From DATEPR01 sp036491115 (GTDB lineage Bacteria > Actinomycetota > Actinomycetes > Mycobacteriales > Pseudonocardiaceae): a stretch of 64,000 nucleotides of DNA. Below the pieces are notes generated by a model. That model worked only from the letters and a program-made list of their open reading frames with translations. It did no database searches and was not told the DNA's origin. Below, one piece after another: positions 27,622-35,890 of the stretch. The translations under genes and the position numbers were made by a program. The stretch covers positions 11,583-75,582 of the forward strand of contig DASXCQ010000029.1 in the NCBI GenBank assembly GCA_036491115.1. The letters are read 5' to 3'. How positions within the stretch are numbered: the first letter of the stretch is position 1; each line of letters begins with the position of its first letter.

Positions 27622-28197
27622 ATGAAGCGCACGTTGCACCTGACCGGCGATCCCGAGGCTGACCAGCTGCTCAGCACCGATCCGTTCGCGCTGATCACGG
27701 GGTTGCTGCTGGATCAGCAGTACCCGATGGAGCACGCATTCGCCGGCCCCAAGAAGATCGCCGACCGCATGGGCGGCTTCAGCATCACCACGATCGCCCA
27801 GTCCGACATCGAGGAGTTCGTCACGCTCTGCGTGCGGCCGCCGGCGATCCACCGGTACGGCGGCTCGATGGCCCGGCGGGTCCACGCGCTGGCCAACTAC
27901 GTGATCGAGCACTACGACGGCAAGGCCGAGAAGATCTGGAAGTCCGGCAAGCCGGACGGCAAGGAGGTCCTGCGCCGGGTGAAGGACCTGCCCGGCTACG
28001 GCGACCAGAAGGCGCGGATCTTCGTGGCGCTGCTGGGTAAGCAGCTGGGCGTGACGCCGGAGGGCTGGCGGGAGGCCGCGGGCGACTACGGCGATGAGGG
28101 TTCGCGCCGATCCATCGCCGACGTCACCAGTACCGAGACGTTGGCCGAGGTCCGGGCGTTCAAGAAGGCGGCCAAGGCGGCCGCCAAGGCGACGTAG
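27622..28197 (+). CDS. HhH-GPD type base excision repair protein
   Basis: A 191-residue member of an actinobacterial HhH-GPD family. It begins KRTLHLTGDPEADQLL, continues through DQQYPMEHAFAGPKKIADR, and ends with the helix-hairpin-helix RRVKDLPGYGDQKARIFVALLGK (about 117-139), where the Asp position of active glycosylases falls within the following segment. A basic Ala/Lys tail (KKAAKAAAKAT) may contact DNA. I prefer the ATG at 27622 because family similarity begins there; an ATG at 27535 would add a low-complexity leader of 29 residues. It is divergent from helR, and a role in DNA repair is inferred from the fold. Confidence 0.82.
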   Translation: MKRTLHLTGDPEADQLLSTDPFALITGLLLDQQYPMEHAFAGPKKIADRMGGFSITTIAQSDIEEFVTLCVRPPAIHRYGGSMARRVHALANYVIEHYDGKAEKIWKSGKPDGKEVLRRVKDLPGYGDQKARIFVALLGKQLGVTPEGWREAAGDYGDEGSRRSIADVTSTETLAEVRAFKKAAKAAAKAT

Positions 28198-28222
28198 GAC
28201 CGATGCGGCGGCCGGGCGAACC

Positions 28223-28259
28223 TGTGACGATCCAGGTCCTTCACCTTATTCTCAGGCGA
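28223..28259 (+). promoter_or_regulatory. Promoter for a leaderless FUSC-protein transcript
   Basis: TGTGAC (28223-28228), an 18-bp spacer, TATTCT (28247-28252) and 6 nt lead to the ATG at 28259. Both hexamers are recognisable and there is no Shine-Dalgarno. Confidence 0.5.
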
Positions 28260-30478
28260 TGACCAGCACAGCCGCGGCAGCTCGGACCCGCTTGGTCACC
28301 CGGTTCCGACTCCCGGCCGGCGGTGGTACCCGACCGGCCTGGCTGCCCGTGTGGTCGAAACCGGCCGCGATGCGTGCTGTGCGCGCGACCGCCGTGGTGC
28401 CCGGCCTGTTCGCGCTGACCTACCTGGTCGTCGGCGACCTGCAGATGGCCACGTTCGCCGCGTTCGGCGGGTTCGCCACGCTGGTGCTGGCGTCGTTCGG
28501 CGGCCGGGCGCGGGACAAACTGGTTGCGCACCTCGGACTCGCCCTGGTCGGCAGTGCGTTGCTGGTCATCGGCACGGTCGTCAACTCGTCGGTGCTGATC
28601 GCCACGCTGGTCACCATCCCGGTGACGTTCGCGGTGCTGTTCGCCGGTGTCCTGGGCCCGAACGCGGCATCCGCCAGCACCGCCGCCCTGCTGCTCTACG
28701 TGTTGCCGGCCGCGTCACCCGGCACGGTCGACATGATTCCGTCCCGACTGGCCGGCTGGTGGCTGGCCGCCGTCGCCGGTACCGCCGCCGTGCTGCTGTT
28801 CTCCCCGAAACCACCGGGCGCCGTGCTGCGCGAGGCCGCCGCCGCCACCGCCCGCGCCCTGGGCGACCAGCTGGCCGCGGCACTGGCCGGCGACTCCGAC
28901 CCCCGGCACCGCGAACAGTCCATGGCGGCGAAGCACCAGCTGATGACGACGTTCACCGCGACCCCGTACCGGCCGACCGGCCTGGCCACCGCCGACCAGG
29001 CGCTGGACAGCCTGGTCGGGCTGCTGGAGTGGTCGGCGTCGGTCATCTGCGACAGCCTCGGCGAGTACCAGGACCTGACCGGGGTCGACCCGGTCGAGCG
29101 GCAACTGCTGTCCGACACCAGCGCCACCCTGCGGGACATCGCGGCCGTGCTGCGCGACGAGCCCGGCCATCCGGAACTGGAATGCCTGGAACACAGCCTG
29201 GCCGCGAGCGTCGCGCACCTGCGCACGGTGCGCGAGAACTACGCCGACGCCGTCCACCTGTCCTTCCACGCCCGCACCGCGGCGGTCGCCGCGCACACCG
29301 CGCTGGCCGATGCGCTGATCGTCGCCCGTCGAGCCGACCAGGCGATCGTGGTGGGCAGGCGGCGCCGCTGGTACGGCGTCGACCTGGCGGCCGAGGACAC
29401 GCTGCGGGAGCGGCGGCTCGGTGGGCTGACGTCGGCCGCGGAGGCGGTGTCCCGGCACGCCAGCCTGCGATCGGTGTGGGTGCTCAACAGCGTGCGCGGC
29501 TCGGTCGCGCTGGCCGCCGCCGTCGCCGTCGCCGACCTGACCGGTGTGCAGCACGGCTTCTGGGTGGTGCTCGGCACGCTGTCGGTATTGCGGACCAATG
29601 CGGCGTCCACCGGTGCCACGGCGTTGCGGGCGTTGCTGGGTACCGCGGCCGGGTTCGTCATCGGCGCCCTGCTGTTGATCGTCATCGGCTCCAGCGGTCC
29701 GGCGTTGTGGACGGCGCTGCCGGTCGCCGTCCTGATCGCCGCGTACGCGCCCGGCGCGCTGCCGTTCGCTGCCGGGCAGGCCGCGTTCACCGTGGTGGTG
29801 TCGGTCCTGTTCAACCTGCTCGCGCCCGCCGGGTGGCAGATCGGCGTGCTGCGGATCGAGGACGTGGCGCTCGGGTGTGCGGTCAGCCTGGTGGTGGGGG
29901 TGCTGTTCTGGCCGCGCGGCGCCGGTGCCCTGGTCGCCGACGACCTGGCCGACGCCCTGCGCAGCAGCGGCACCTACCTGACGTACGCCGCGAACTGGGC
30001 GCTCGGCCTGCGCGACGCCGTACCCAGCGCGTCGGCCGCGATCGGGGCGAGCGCCCGGCTGGACGACGCGATGCGCGGCTTCCTGGCCGAGCAGGGTGCG
30101 AAGCGGGTGCCGAAGGAGGACCTGTGGCGCCTGGAGGCCGCTGCCATGCGAGCCAGGCTCACGGCCCACTCGCTGGCCGGCCTACCCAGCCCGGACACCG
30201 AACCGGACCCGCTCCGCACCAGCATCGGCCACCAGGCCGACCAACTGGCCGCCTGGTACGACCACCTGGCGTCCCGCCTGGACCGCACCGACCACGGCGA
30301 CGTCCCCCTGCTGGCCCCGCCCGAGTTCCGCGACCCGGTCACCGGCCAGGGCGTCACCGACCTGTGCACGGCCCTCTGGGTGGGCGAACACCTCCGCCAC
30401 ATCACCCCCCGCCTGTCCGAACTGGTCGAACCCACCAGAGTGATCGCCGCCCAACGCCACCGCCCCTGGTGGCGCTGA
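28259..30478 (+). CDS. FUSC family aromatic-acid-exporter-like membrane protein
   Basis: A 739-residue protein with two repeats of about five membrane helices each (about 45-175 and 405-545), each followed by a long cytoplasmic helical domain. This is the FUSC/AaeB-like layout of proteins associated with export of aromatic acids or with resistance. The second repeat carries VLNSVRGSVALAAAVAVADL and GFWVVLGTLSVLRTNA, the conserved FUSC core. The substrate is unknown. The ATG at 28259 is supported by the promoter spacing. It converges on the HD-domain gene with an 11-bp gap. Confidence 0.86.
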   Translation: MTSTAAAARTRLVTRFRLPAGGGTRPAWLPVWSKPAAMRAVRATAVVPGLFALTYLVVGDLQMATFAAFGGFATLVLASFGGRARDKLVAHLGLALVGSALLVIGTVVNSSVLIATLVTIPVTFAVLFAGVLGPNAASASTAALLLYVLPAASPGTVDMIPSRLAGWWLAAVAGTAAVLLFSPKPPGAVLREAAAATARALGDQLAAALAGDSDPRHREQSMAAKHQLMTTFTATPYRPTGLATADQALDSLVGLLEWSASVICDSLGEYQDLTGVDPVERQLLSDTSATLRDIAAVLRDEPGHPELECLEHSLAASVAHLRTVRENYADAVHLSFHARTAAVAAHTALADALIVARRADQAIVVGRRRRWYGVDLAAEDTLRERRLGGLTSAAEAVSRHASLRSVWVLNSVRGSVALAAAVAVADLTGVQHGFWVVLGTLSVLRTNAASTGATALRALLGTAAGFVIGALLLIVIGSSGPALWTALPVAVLIAAYAPGALPFAAGQAAFTVVVSVLFNLLAPAGWQIGVLRIEDVALGCAVSLVVGVLFWPRGAGALVADDLADALRSSGTYLTYAANWALGLRDAVPSASAAIGASARLDDAMRGFLAEQGAKRVPKEDLWRLEAAAMRARLTAHSLAGLPSPDTEPDPLRTSIGHQADQLAAWYDHLASRLDRTDHGDVPLLAPPEFRDPVTGQGVTDLCTALWVGEHLRHITPRLSELVEPTRVIAAQRHRPWWR

Positions 30479-30489
30479 CCGGGCCACCG

Positions 30490-31167
30490 CTACCGCGCTC
30501 GGTCGAGCGGTCCGCTCCGGTCCGTCACCTGCCACTCGTGGTGGAACTGATCGAGGAAATGGACCATGAAGTCGTGTCGCTGCTCGGCGATCTGCCGTGC
30601 CGACTCGGTGTGCAGGCGGTCCTTGAGCAACAGCAGTTTTTCGTGGAAGTGATTGATCGTGGTGCCGACGTTGTTCCGGTAGCTGTCCCGGGTCGCGTGC
30701 ATTTCGGCTGGTATGTCCGGGTCGTGCAGGGGTCGGCGCACGAATCCGCCGTAGGCGAATGTTCTGGCTATGCCGATAGCTCCCATGGCGTCCAGCCGAT
30801 CGGCGTCCTGCACGCACCTGCCCTCCACCGAGAGCTGCTCCTCCGGGACGAGCGCTCCCTTGAAGGACATGCGCTCGATGATGGTCGCGACGGATTCGAC
30901 CGTGTCGAGTCCGAGCGGCAGCGCGCCCAGCCATTCCCGGGCCGCGCGCGGCCCGGTCTCGTCGGAACCGGTGAACTTCGCGTCGGCGACATCGTGCAGC
31001 AGCGCCGCGAGTTCCACGACCACCACGTCAGCGCCTTCTCGCTCCGCGATGGCCTTCGCCAATGATCGGACCCGATCGGCATGCCACCAGTCGTGTCCCG
31101 TGGGTTCCCGGCCGAGCAGACCGCGAACGTGGTCCTCGGTCCTCGCCACGACGTCGTGATCGGCCAC
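30490..31167 (-). CDS. HD-domain metal-dependent phosphohydrolase
   Basis: A 225-residue HD-superfamily protein. The metal ligands are visible as HDWWHADRV (first His region, about residues 24-32), LLHDVADAKF (the HD pair near 58-59) and VQDADRLDAMGAIG (the last Asp near 121). A conserved TFAYGGF and an Arg/His-rich C-terminal half match the YpgQ/YedJ-like subgroup, some of whose members are nucleotide pyrophosphohydrolases. Starting at the GTG at 31167 places TACTGT 6 nt upstream as a leaderless -10; an earlier GTG at 31191 lies upstream of that box. Confidence 0.83.
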   Translation of the reverse strand: MADHDVVARTEDHVRGLLGREPTGHDWWHADRVRSLAKAIAEREGADVVVVELAALLHDVADAKFTGSDETGPRAAREWLGALPLGLDTVESVATIIERMSFKGALVPEEQLSVEGRCVQDADRLDAMGAIGIARTFAYGGFVRRPLHDPDIPAEMHATRDSYRNNVGTTINHFHEKLLLLKDRLHTESARQIAEQRHDFMVHFLDQFHHEWQVTDRSGPLDRAR

Positions 31168-31223
31168 AGCGGCACAGTAGCGATTCGGCACGTCCGGTCC
31201 GCGGACGTGGGACGGCGGGTCGG

Positions 31224-32762
31224 TCAGCTGTCCGGACGTTCGGACAGGGTGCGCAGTTTCCGCACGACGAGCTGGGCGAACTCGGACGGCCGGAACTGGT
31301 CCAGCGTCGCGAAGCCGATGGTCGGATTCAGCCCCGGCAGGCTGACGTCATCCATCAGATAGGGCAGGACGTAGGCCCCTCGCTGCGACTGCATCCTTGC
31401 CAACATGGCAGGCCACTCCAGGTTGCCCGTCCATGTCGATCGGAGGAAATTGCTGGACACGACGACGATCGCATACCGGCTGCGCCGCAGGAACATGTCC
31501 TGCAGATACACGGCGAGATCCTCACCCAGCATGTAGTGCTGTTGTTCCGCGTCGTAGAAGACCCGATAACCGGCCCGTTGCAACACCGTCTTGATCTCAT
31601 GGGCAACGGCACGGTCGGCGCCCGCGAACGAGATCGCCACGTCGAACTCGAACGCGTCGGTCTCCAGTTCGCGACAGCGATTGCGCCACTGGTCCACGGT
31701 GATGTCGTGCCGCACCAGGTCGGCTGCCAGCAGGAACGTGCCGGCCAGCGCGAGCGCGGACGGCCAGGAGGCGCCGTTGCGGGCGCTGGCCTCGTCCGGG
31801 CCGCGCCAGGCGCGGACGTCGTGGTGGAACGTGTCCACCAACTCGTGGCCGAGCAAGGCATCCAACGGCGACATCGGTGAGGCGTGGCCGCGGACCGCCA
31901 GCCAGAACAGTGGTCGCCACAGCGTCATGTGCCAGCTCGGCTGGCTGTAGGTGAAGACCGGTAGGTTCCGCAGGAGGACACCGTGTCGCGGACTCCAGGC
32001 ACGGTCCCGCAGGGAGTCGGCGGTGGTCGACAGGTCGAGGTCGGTCGTGATCAGCCCGGTGCCGACCAGGACGGAACACAGGATCGTCAACGCTCGCAGT
32101 GCCAGCAGCAGCTCTTCGACGTTCTCCGTCGACTGTCGTAGGCAGCGGACGAGATAGTCGGCAGCGGACGCCAGTGATCTGGCGACCTGGTCGCTGCGTT
32201 CCAGACCCGATCGCCACGCGTGAGCCAGCGCCAGGCTGGGATAGAAGGCGAAGGCCGGTCGAGGCGACTCGCCCGCGCGGAGCGCCCAGCCGCCGCTCTC
32301 GTCGTCCTGCAGGCGGATCAACGCCGCCACCATCTTGTGCAGGCGCGGAATGCGGACGTCCAGTCGTCGCGCCGCGACCAGCAAACCGAGTAGCACCTGG
32401 GCGATCGACCAGGACGACGTCGGCGAAACGTGGTCGCCGTTGTGGCCACTGACCGCACCGGTCAGCCGGACCAGCCCGGCCACCCTGCGGAAGAGCGGCG
32501 CCAACACCTCGTTGGAAATCCCCGGAATGCTCGCCATTCCGAGCAGCATCGCCCCTGCCGAGGCCGACGAATGCTGGTCGCGACCGAACTCGTGTGCCTC
32601 GACCCGGTTCCCGGACAGCGACGCCCGTTCGATCAGCGATGCCGCCAGTTGGTCTCCGGAGCCGATCCCGAGCAGGGCCGCCACATATCGACGTACGGTC
32701 TCACGGTTGCCGAGGGCCCCGACAAATCCGGGATGCCGCCCGGCTGGGAGAACGCTGCTCAT
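31224..32762 (-). CDS. TIR-domain protein with N-terminal alpha-helical (prenyltransferase-like) domain
   Basis: A 512-residue protein. Residues 370-480 are a TIR domain: FDVAISFAGADR, then the GYRVFYDAEQQ strand-loop, then SSNFLRSTWTGNLEW with the Glu (449) that is catalytic in NAD+-cleaving TIRs. Residues 1-360 are helical repeats; SWSIAQVLLGLL and IRLQDDESGGWALR resemble blades of prenyltransferase/squalene-cyclase alpha-alpha barrels. AGGAG lies 7 nt before the ATG at 32762. Codon use is less GC-biased than in the surroundings, suggesting transfer. A role as NADase effector of an antiphage or conflict system is inferred from the TIR domain and the neighbourhood. Confidence 0.8.
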   Translation of the reverse strand: MSSVLPAGRHPGFVGALGNRETVRRYVAALLGIGSGDQLAASLIERASLSGNRVEAHEFGRDQHSSASAGAMLLGMASIPGISNEVLAPLFRRVAGLVRLTGAVSGHNGDHVSPTSSWSIAQVLLGLLVAARRLDVRIPRLHKMVAALIRLQDDESGGWALRAGESPRPAFAFYPSLALAHAWRSGLERSDQVARSLASAADYLVRCLRQSTENVEELLLALRALTILCSVLVGTGLITTDLDLSTTADSLRDRAWSPRHGVLLRNLPVFTYSQPSWHMTLWRPLFWLAVRGHASPMSPLDALLGHELVDTFHHDVRAWRGPDEASARNGASWPSALALAGTFLLAADLVRHDITVDQWRNRCRELETDAFEFDVAISFAGADRAVAHEIKTVLQRAGYRVFYDAEQQHYMLGEDLAVYLQDMFLRRSRYAIVVVSSNFLRSTWTGNLEWPAMLARMQSQRGAYVLPYLMDDVSLPGLNPTIGFATLDQFRPSEFAQLVVRKLRTLSERPDS

Positions 32763-32884
32763 TGCGCATCTCCTTCCGTCCCCGACGGTGGTGCGGTCAA
32801 CGGTAAGCGATGCGGTGCATGCGTGTGCATCGACATTGTCCGATCGTTTGCCGTCGACTGACGTTTTTTGCGGTCGCCCAATGG

Positions 32885-32904
32885 CCACAAGTTGTCACTT
32901 GTGG
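32885..32904. promoter_or_regulatory. 20-bp palindromic operator in the divergent TIR/partner promoter region
   Basis: CCACAAGT (32885-32892) and ACTTGTGG (32897-32904) are perfect arms around TGTC. The right half overlaps TTGTCA (32892-32897), a candidate -35 for the rightward gene, with TGTTAT at 32917-32922 as a possible -10 (19-bp spacer). Binding here could control both divergent genes at once. Confidence 0.6.
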
Positions 32905-32993
32905 TCAGACTTCGCCTGTTATCGTCAAACGTAGTCGGTCGTTGTCACCGATCGCGAGTCGGAGGAGTGGTGACGCAGGAGGTCCAGTCGGCC

Positions 32994-34157
32994 ATGGAGC
33001 GGGCGCTTCGGTGGATGGCCACCAGAAAGCACGCCAGGCCGTTGGACCTGATCATCCATGCGATCGATGATCCGCAGAGCGATTCGGCCGCCCAACTCGC
33101 CCCGCTGGTCACCGCGACGGAATCGATGCCCGGCGGCACCACCCGGACCCGTGCGTTGGCCGCCTGGGGCCTGATCATTCATGGTGTCAACCGGGTCGGA
33201 TCGGCGGATGACTCCCGCCAGCAGAACACATTGTTCGCCGCCTTCCGCCTACCCAGACCGCCCGAGATCACCGAGGCGTGGCGATCCACACTGGAAGGCC
33301 GATTTCGCCAACTGATGGCGTTGTCGGACGTCTTCGGCGATCCGGCGCCCAACACGACGACCCCGATGCACAAGGCGTGGAAGCGGGCGGTCGGTGAGAA
33401 GCTGGCGCCGATCCTGCAGGAGCAGGTGGCGGCACTCGGCGGCGGCGGTGAGGGTTGGGCGACGTATGTGGAGACCGCCATGGCGACGGAGCCGACGGTC
33501 CGCCACTACCAGTCGCCATCGGATGACGACACCGGCCACCGACATCCCTCGGAGGGTTCCCAACCGGTCTACCTGGACCTGTTCATCACCAACGTGATCA
33601 TGAAAGGCAAGGCGGTCCACCGGCGGATCACCGAACGACTGGTCACGGCCCGTGCGGACGACGTGGACGGATATCTGGCATCGTCGATCGCCGGCTTGCG
33701 CGGCAATGCGACCGGAGTGCCCGTGACTCCCCTGTGGGGCTGCACCATCGACACGCCGAATCGGGCCCAAGATTCAGATCCGGCATTGACTAAGCTAGCG
33801 TTCCCCCGAACCTTGGTTCGGGATGAGAAGCACTACTTCGCGTCGGAGGCAGTCGACGAGGACCTGGAGCAGGAACGGTTTTGGGTAAATGTCGAGGTCG
33901 ATCATCACGGCATCGCGGCAGGCCGGCTGTTGTACGGCTGCGTACCCGTCAGCGGTTTGACGATACGCGTCCGTTTCGACGGCACGAGCGTGCCGCGAGC
34001 TTGTTGGTGGTATGCCGAGCAGACCGAACGCGAACGGCGGCTCCGGCCGCCTGTGGGCGACCCTCACTTCCTGCCCATCGTCGCAGACACCGTGGAGCAC
34101 ACATTCACCGAAAAGTGCTATCCACGGGAAAACTACGGCATATCGCTGTGGTGGTAG
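32994..34157 (+). CDS. Uncharacterised protein divergent from the TIR gene
   Basis: A 387-residue protein that I do not recognise. Residues 1-150 are helical and basic; a low-complexity linker (about 165-190) follows; the C-terminal half is predicted mostly beta, with FWVNVEVDHHGIAAG near 302-316, GLTIRVRFDG and PRACWWYAEQTERERR near 350. It has no signal peptide or membrane segment and no nuclease or ATPase motif. The ATG at 32994 is chosen because AGGAGGT (32977-32983) precedes it by 10 nt. Third-position GC is lower than in nearby genes. It shares a palindromic control region with the TIR gene, so a functional link is likely. Confidence 0.65.
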   Translation: MERALRWMATRKHARPLDLIIHAIDDPQSDSAAQLAPLVTATESMPGGTTRTRALAAWGLIIHGVNRVGSADDSRQQNTLFAAFRLPRPPEITEAWRSTLEGRFRQLMALSDVFGDPAPNTTTPMHKAWKRAVGEKLAPILQEQVAALGGGGEGWATYVETAMATEPTVRHYQSPSDDDTGHRHPSEGSQPVYLDLFITNVIMKGKAVHRRITERLVTARADDVDGYLASSIAGLRGNATGVPVTPLWGCTIDTPNRAQDSDPALTKLAFPRTLVRDEKHYFASEAVDEDLEQERFWVNVEVDHHGIAAGRLLYGCVPVSGLTIRVRFDGTSVPRACWWYAEQTERERRLRPPVGDPHFLPIVADTVEHTFTEKCYPRENYGISLWW

Positions 34158-34351
34158 ATCGCCCGATCGAGGTAATTGTCAGTGATTTACTAACTCGATT
34201 GAGGATAAACTATGTCACGCAGCGAAGGGGGCAGCAGCGGCAATTAGCCGACAGCTGCACAAGTACTGGTTGACGCCGCTCCGGGTTCCCGAGGGCGGCC
34301 TCAACCGTTCACCGGCTCGGCCTGTCCAGCACCACCTCGCCGAGGCGCCCC
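34158..34351. other. AT-richer gap after the TIR partner gene, possible gene debris
   Basis: The first half of this stretch is markedly richer in A and T (34165-34225) than anything nearby. One forward frame stays open after a TGA near 34183 and could encode a short segment with HAAKGAAAA and RQLHKYW, but it has no start codon or ribosome-binding site. It looks like the remains of a gene or an insertion boundary. No repeat ends are visible. Confidence 0.25.
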
Positions 34352-34391
34352 CGCGTAGCCCATTGTGCTACGCGGGGCTACACTGGTGTTC
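34352..34391 (+). promoter_or_regulatory. Operator and leaderless promoter of the Phd/PIN toxin-antitoxin operon
   Basis: CGCGTAGC (34352-34359) and GCTACGCG (34367-34374) are perfect arms 7 bp apart. Five bases later TACACT (34379-34384) lies 7 nt before the ATG at 34392. The GGCTAC just before the -10 repeats half of the palindrome. This is the layout expected for autorepression by the antitoxin. Confidence 0.65.
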
Positions 34392-34670
34392 ATGCTGGTG
34401 ATCACTCAGCGGGAGTTCCGCAACAACTCCGCCGCCGTCATGGATGCGGTGGAGGCGGGTGAGACGTACCACATCACGCGGAACGGCGTTGAGGTCGCGG
34501 AGTTGCGCCCTGTCGCACGCAGGCGGCGGCTGACCGCCGAGGAGTTGGTCGAGCGGCACCGAAAGCTGCCGAGGGTCGACTACGTGCGTATGCGGCAGGA
34601 GGCTGACGAGTTCTTCGGTACCGAGGACCGTTTCGGTGACGACGATGTGTGGGAGCGCCGTCGTGGCTGA
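34392..34670 (+). CDS. Phd/YefM-type antitoxin
   Basis: A 92-residue type II antitoxin. The N-terminal half is the Phd/YefM DNA-binding fold: VITQREFRNNSAAVMDAVEAG, then the YHITRNGVEVAEL hairpin, then the RP element at about 35-39. The C-terminal half is a charged, probably flexible toxin-neutralising tail ending in FGTEDRFGDDDVWERRRG. It would bind the palindrome upstream and the PIN toxin encoded next. The toxin gene overlaps its end by 8 bp, giving tight translational coupling. Confidence 0.9.
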   Translation: MLVITQREFRNNSAAVMDAVEAGETYHITRNGVEVAELRPVARRRRLTAEELVERHRKLPRVDYVRMRQEADEFFGTEDRFGDDDVWERRRG

Positions 34671-35067
34671 GCGTCATGAGTCCGGTGTGCTGGACACGTA
34701 CACCTACATCGACCTGGGCGTGCTCGATGCGGCGGCGCTGCCCGCGGTTCCGGAGATCACCGCGATCACGATGGCTGAGCTGCACCAGGGTGTCTCGATG
34801 GCCGGAGACGCCGCTACGCGAGCGGCGCGTACCGAGATGCTGGGCGCGGCCATCGTCGAGTTTGATCCGCTGCCCTTCGACGCAGAGGCCGCGACACGGT
34901 ACGGCACGTTGGTCGCACTGACCCTGGAAGCGAAACGCGATCCCAAACCCCGCCGGATCGACCTGATGATCGCGGCTGTCGCGTCCGCCCGAGGTCTACC
35001 TCTGTACACGCGCAACGAAGCCGACTTCACGGGCCTGGCGGACATGGTCGAGGTTGTAGTGGTGTGA
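34663..35067 (+). CDS. PIN-domain (VapC-like) toxin
   Basis: A 134-residue PIN-domain ribonuclease. Acidic active-site residues are visible as the Asp of VLDTYTYIDL near residue 11, the Glu of MAELHQG near 41, the Asp of RRIDLMIAA near 97 and the Asp of TRNEADF near 119. Family members cut specific tRNAs or rRNA. The first strand has Tyr residues where hydrophobic ones are more usual. The GTG at 34663 lies inside the antitoxin gene. Pairing a PIN toxin with a Phd rather than a VapB antitoxin is less common but known in actinobacteria. Confidence 0.87.
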   Translation: MAERHESGVLDTYTYIDLGVLDAAALPAVPEITAITMAELHQGVSMAGDAATRAARTEMLGAAIVEFDPLPFDAEAATRYGTLVALTLEAKRDPKPRRIDLMIAAVASARGLPLYTRNEADFTGLADMVEVVVV

Positions 35068-35146
35068 CCGGACCGTAGCGTGGCTTCCTGTGCTCAGTGA
35101 GGACCGCCTGCCGTCGGCAGGCGGTCCCGTCCGGAAGACCCTCGGC

Positions 35147-35827
35147 TCACCAGCCTCGTGCACGCCATTCCTCGACGTGCGGGCGCTGTTCGCCGATCGT
35201 GGAGTCGTCGCCGTGGCCCGGGTAGAACCAGGTGTCGTCGGGGAGGACGTCGAAGATGCGGGTGGAGACGTCGTTGATCAGGGACTCGAAGCGGGCCTGG
35301 TCCTTCTGCGTGTTGCCCACCCCGCCGGGGAACAGGCTGTCGCCAGTGAACAGGTGCGGGTGGCCCCCCGGCTCGTGGTAGACGAGCGCGATGGAGCCCG
35401 GCGTGTGGCCGCGCAGGTGGATGACCTCCAGTTCGCAGTCGCCGACCCGGACCAGGTCACCGTGCCGCACCAACTGATCGGTCGGCACCGGCAGCGGGCC
35501 TGCGTCGTCCGGGTGCGCGACCGTGTTGGCGCCGAAGGCGCCCGCGATCGCGCCCAGCGCCTGCCAGTGGTCCTGGTGCTGGTGCGTGGTCACGATGGTG
35601 CGCAGGTTGGGGCGGTCGGCGCTGGAGCCGATCAGGTCGGACAGCCGCTCGGCGTCGTTCGCCGCGTCGATCAGCAATGCTTCGTTGCTGGACCCGCACA
35701 CCAGCAGGTAGGCGTTGTTGTCCATCGGGCCGACCGAGATCTTGGTGATGGTCAGCCCGTTCAGCCTCCGGCGGGCGGGCGTGCCGCCCTGCTCGACGTG
35801 ACCCGTGTATTCCTCTGCGACGTCCAC
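35147..35827 (-). CDS. MBL-fold hydrolase (glyoxalase II-like)
   Basis: A 226-residue metallo-beta-lactamase-fold protein. THQHQDHW is the zinc motif near residues 81-88; LRGHTPGSIAL supplies the third His, FTGDSLFPGGVGNT the bridging Asp and WFYPGHGDDSTIG the last His. The last two are characteristic of glyoxalase II-like thioesterases, and in a mycothiol organism a mycothiol thioester could be the substrate (inference). An MBL gene next to uvrA also occurs in mycobacteria. The GTG start has a leaderless -10 box 7 nt upstream. Confidence 0.87.
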   Translation of the reverse strand: MDVAEEYTGHVEQGGTPARRRLNGLTITKISVGPMDNNAYLLVCGSSNEALLIDAANDAERLSDLIGSSADRPNLRTIVTTHQHQDHWQALGAIAGAFGANTVAHPDDAGPLPVPTDQLVRHGDLVRVGDCELEVIHLRGHTPGSIALVYHEPGGHPHLFTGDSLFPGGVGNTQKDQARFESLINDVSTRIFDVLPDDTWFYPGHGDDSTIGEQRPHVEEWRARGW

Positions 35828-35840
35828 GGACGCGACCCTA
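35828..35840 (-). promoter_or_regulatory. -10 box for the leaderless MBL hydrolase transcript
   Basis: On the minus strand TAGGGT (35840-35835) is followed by 7 nt and the GTG at 35827, with no Shine-Dalgarno. Confidence 0.45.
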
Positions 35841-35890
35841 GCGGCCCGCGCCGGCCGATCCCAGACGAGACCGGCCGAAGGGCGGACAGA

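Noticed and set aside
34201..34260. An 11-codon ATG frame (MSRSEGGSSGN) in the gap after the TIR partner gene
   Set aside because: It has no good ribosome-binding site, is low in complexity and very short; it is more likely a chance frame in gene debris.
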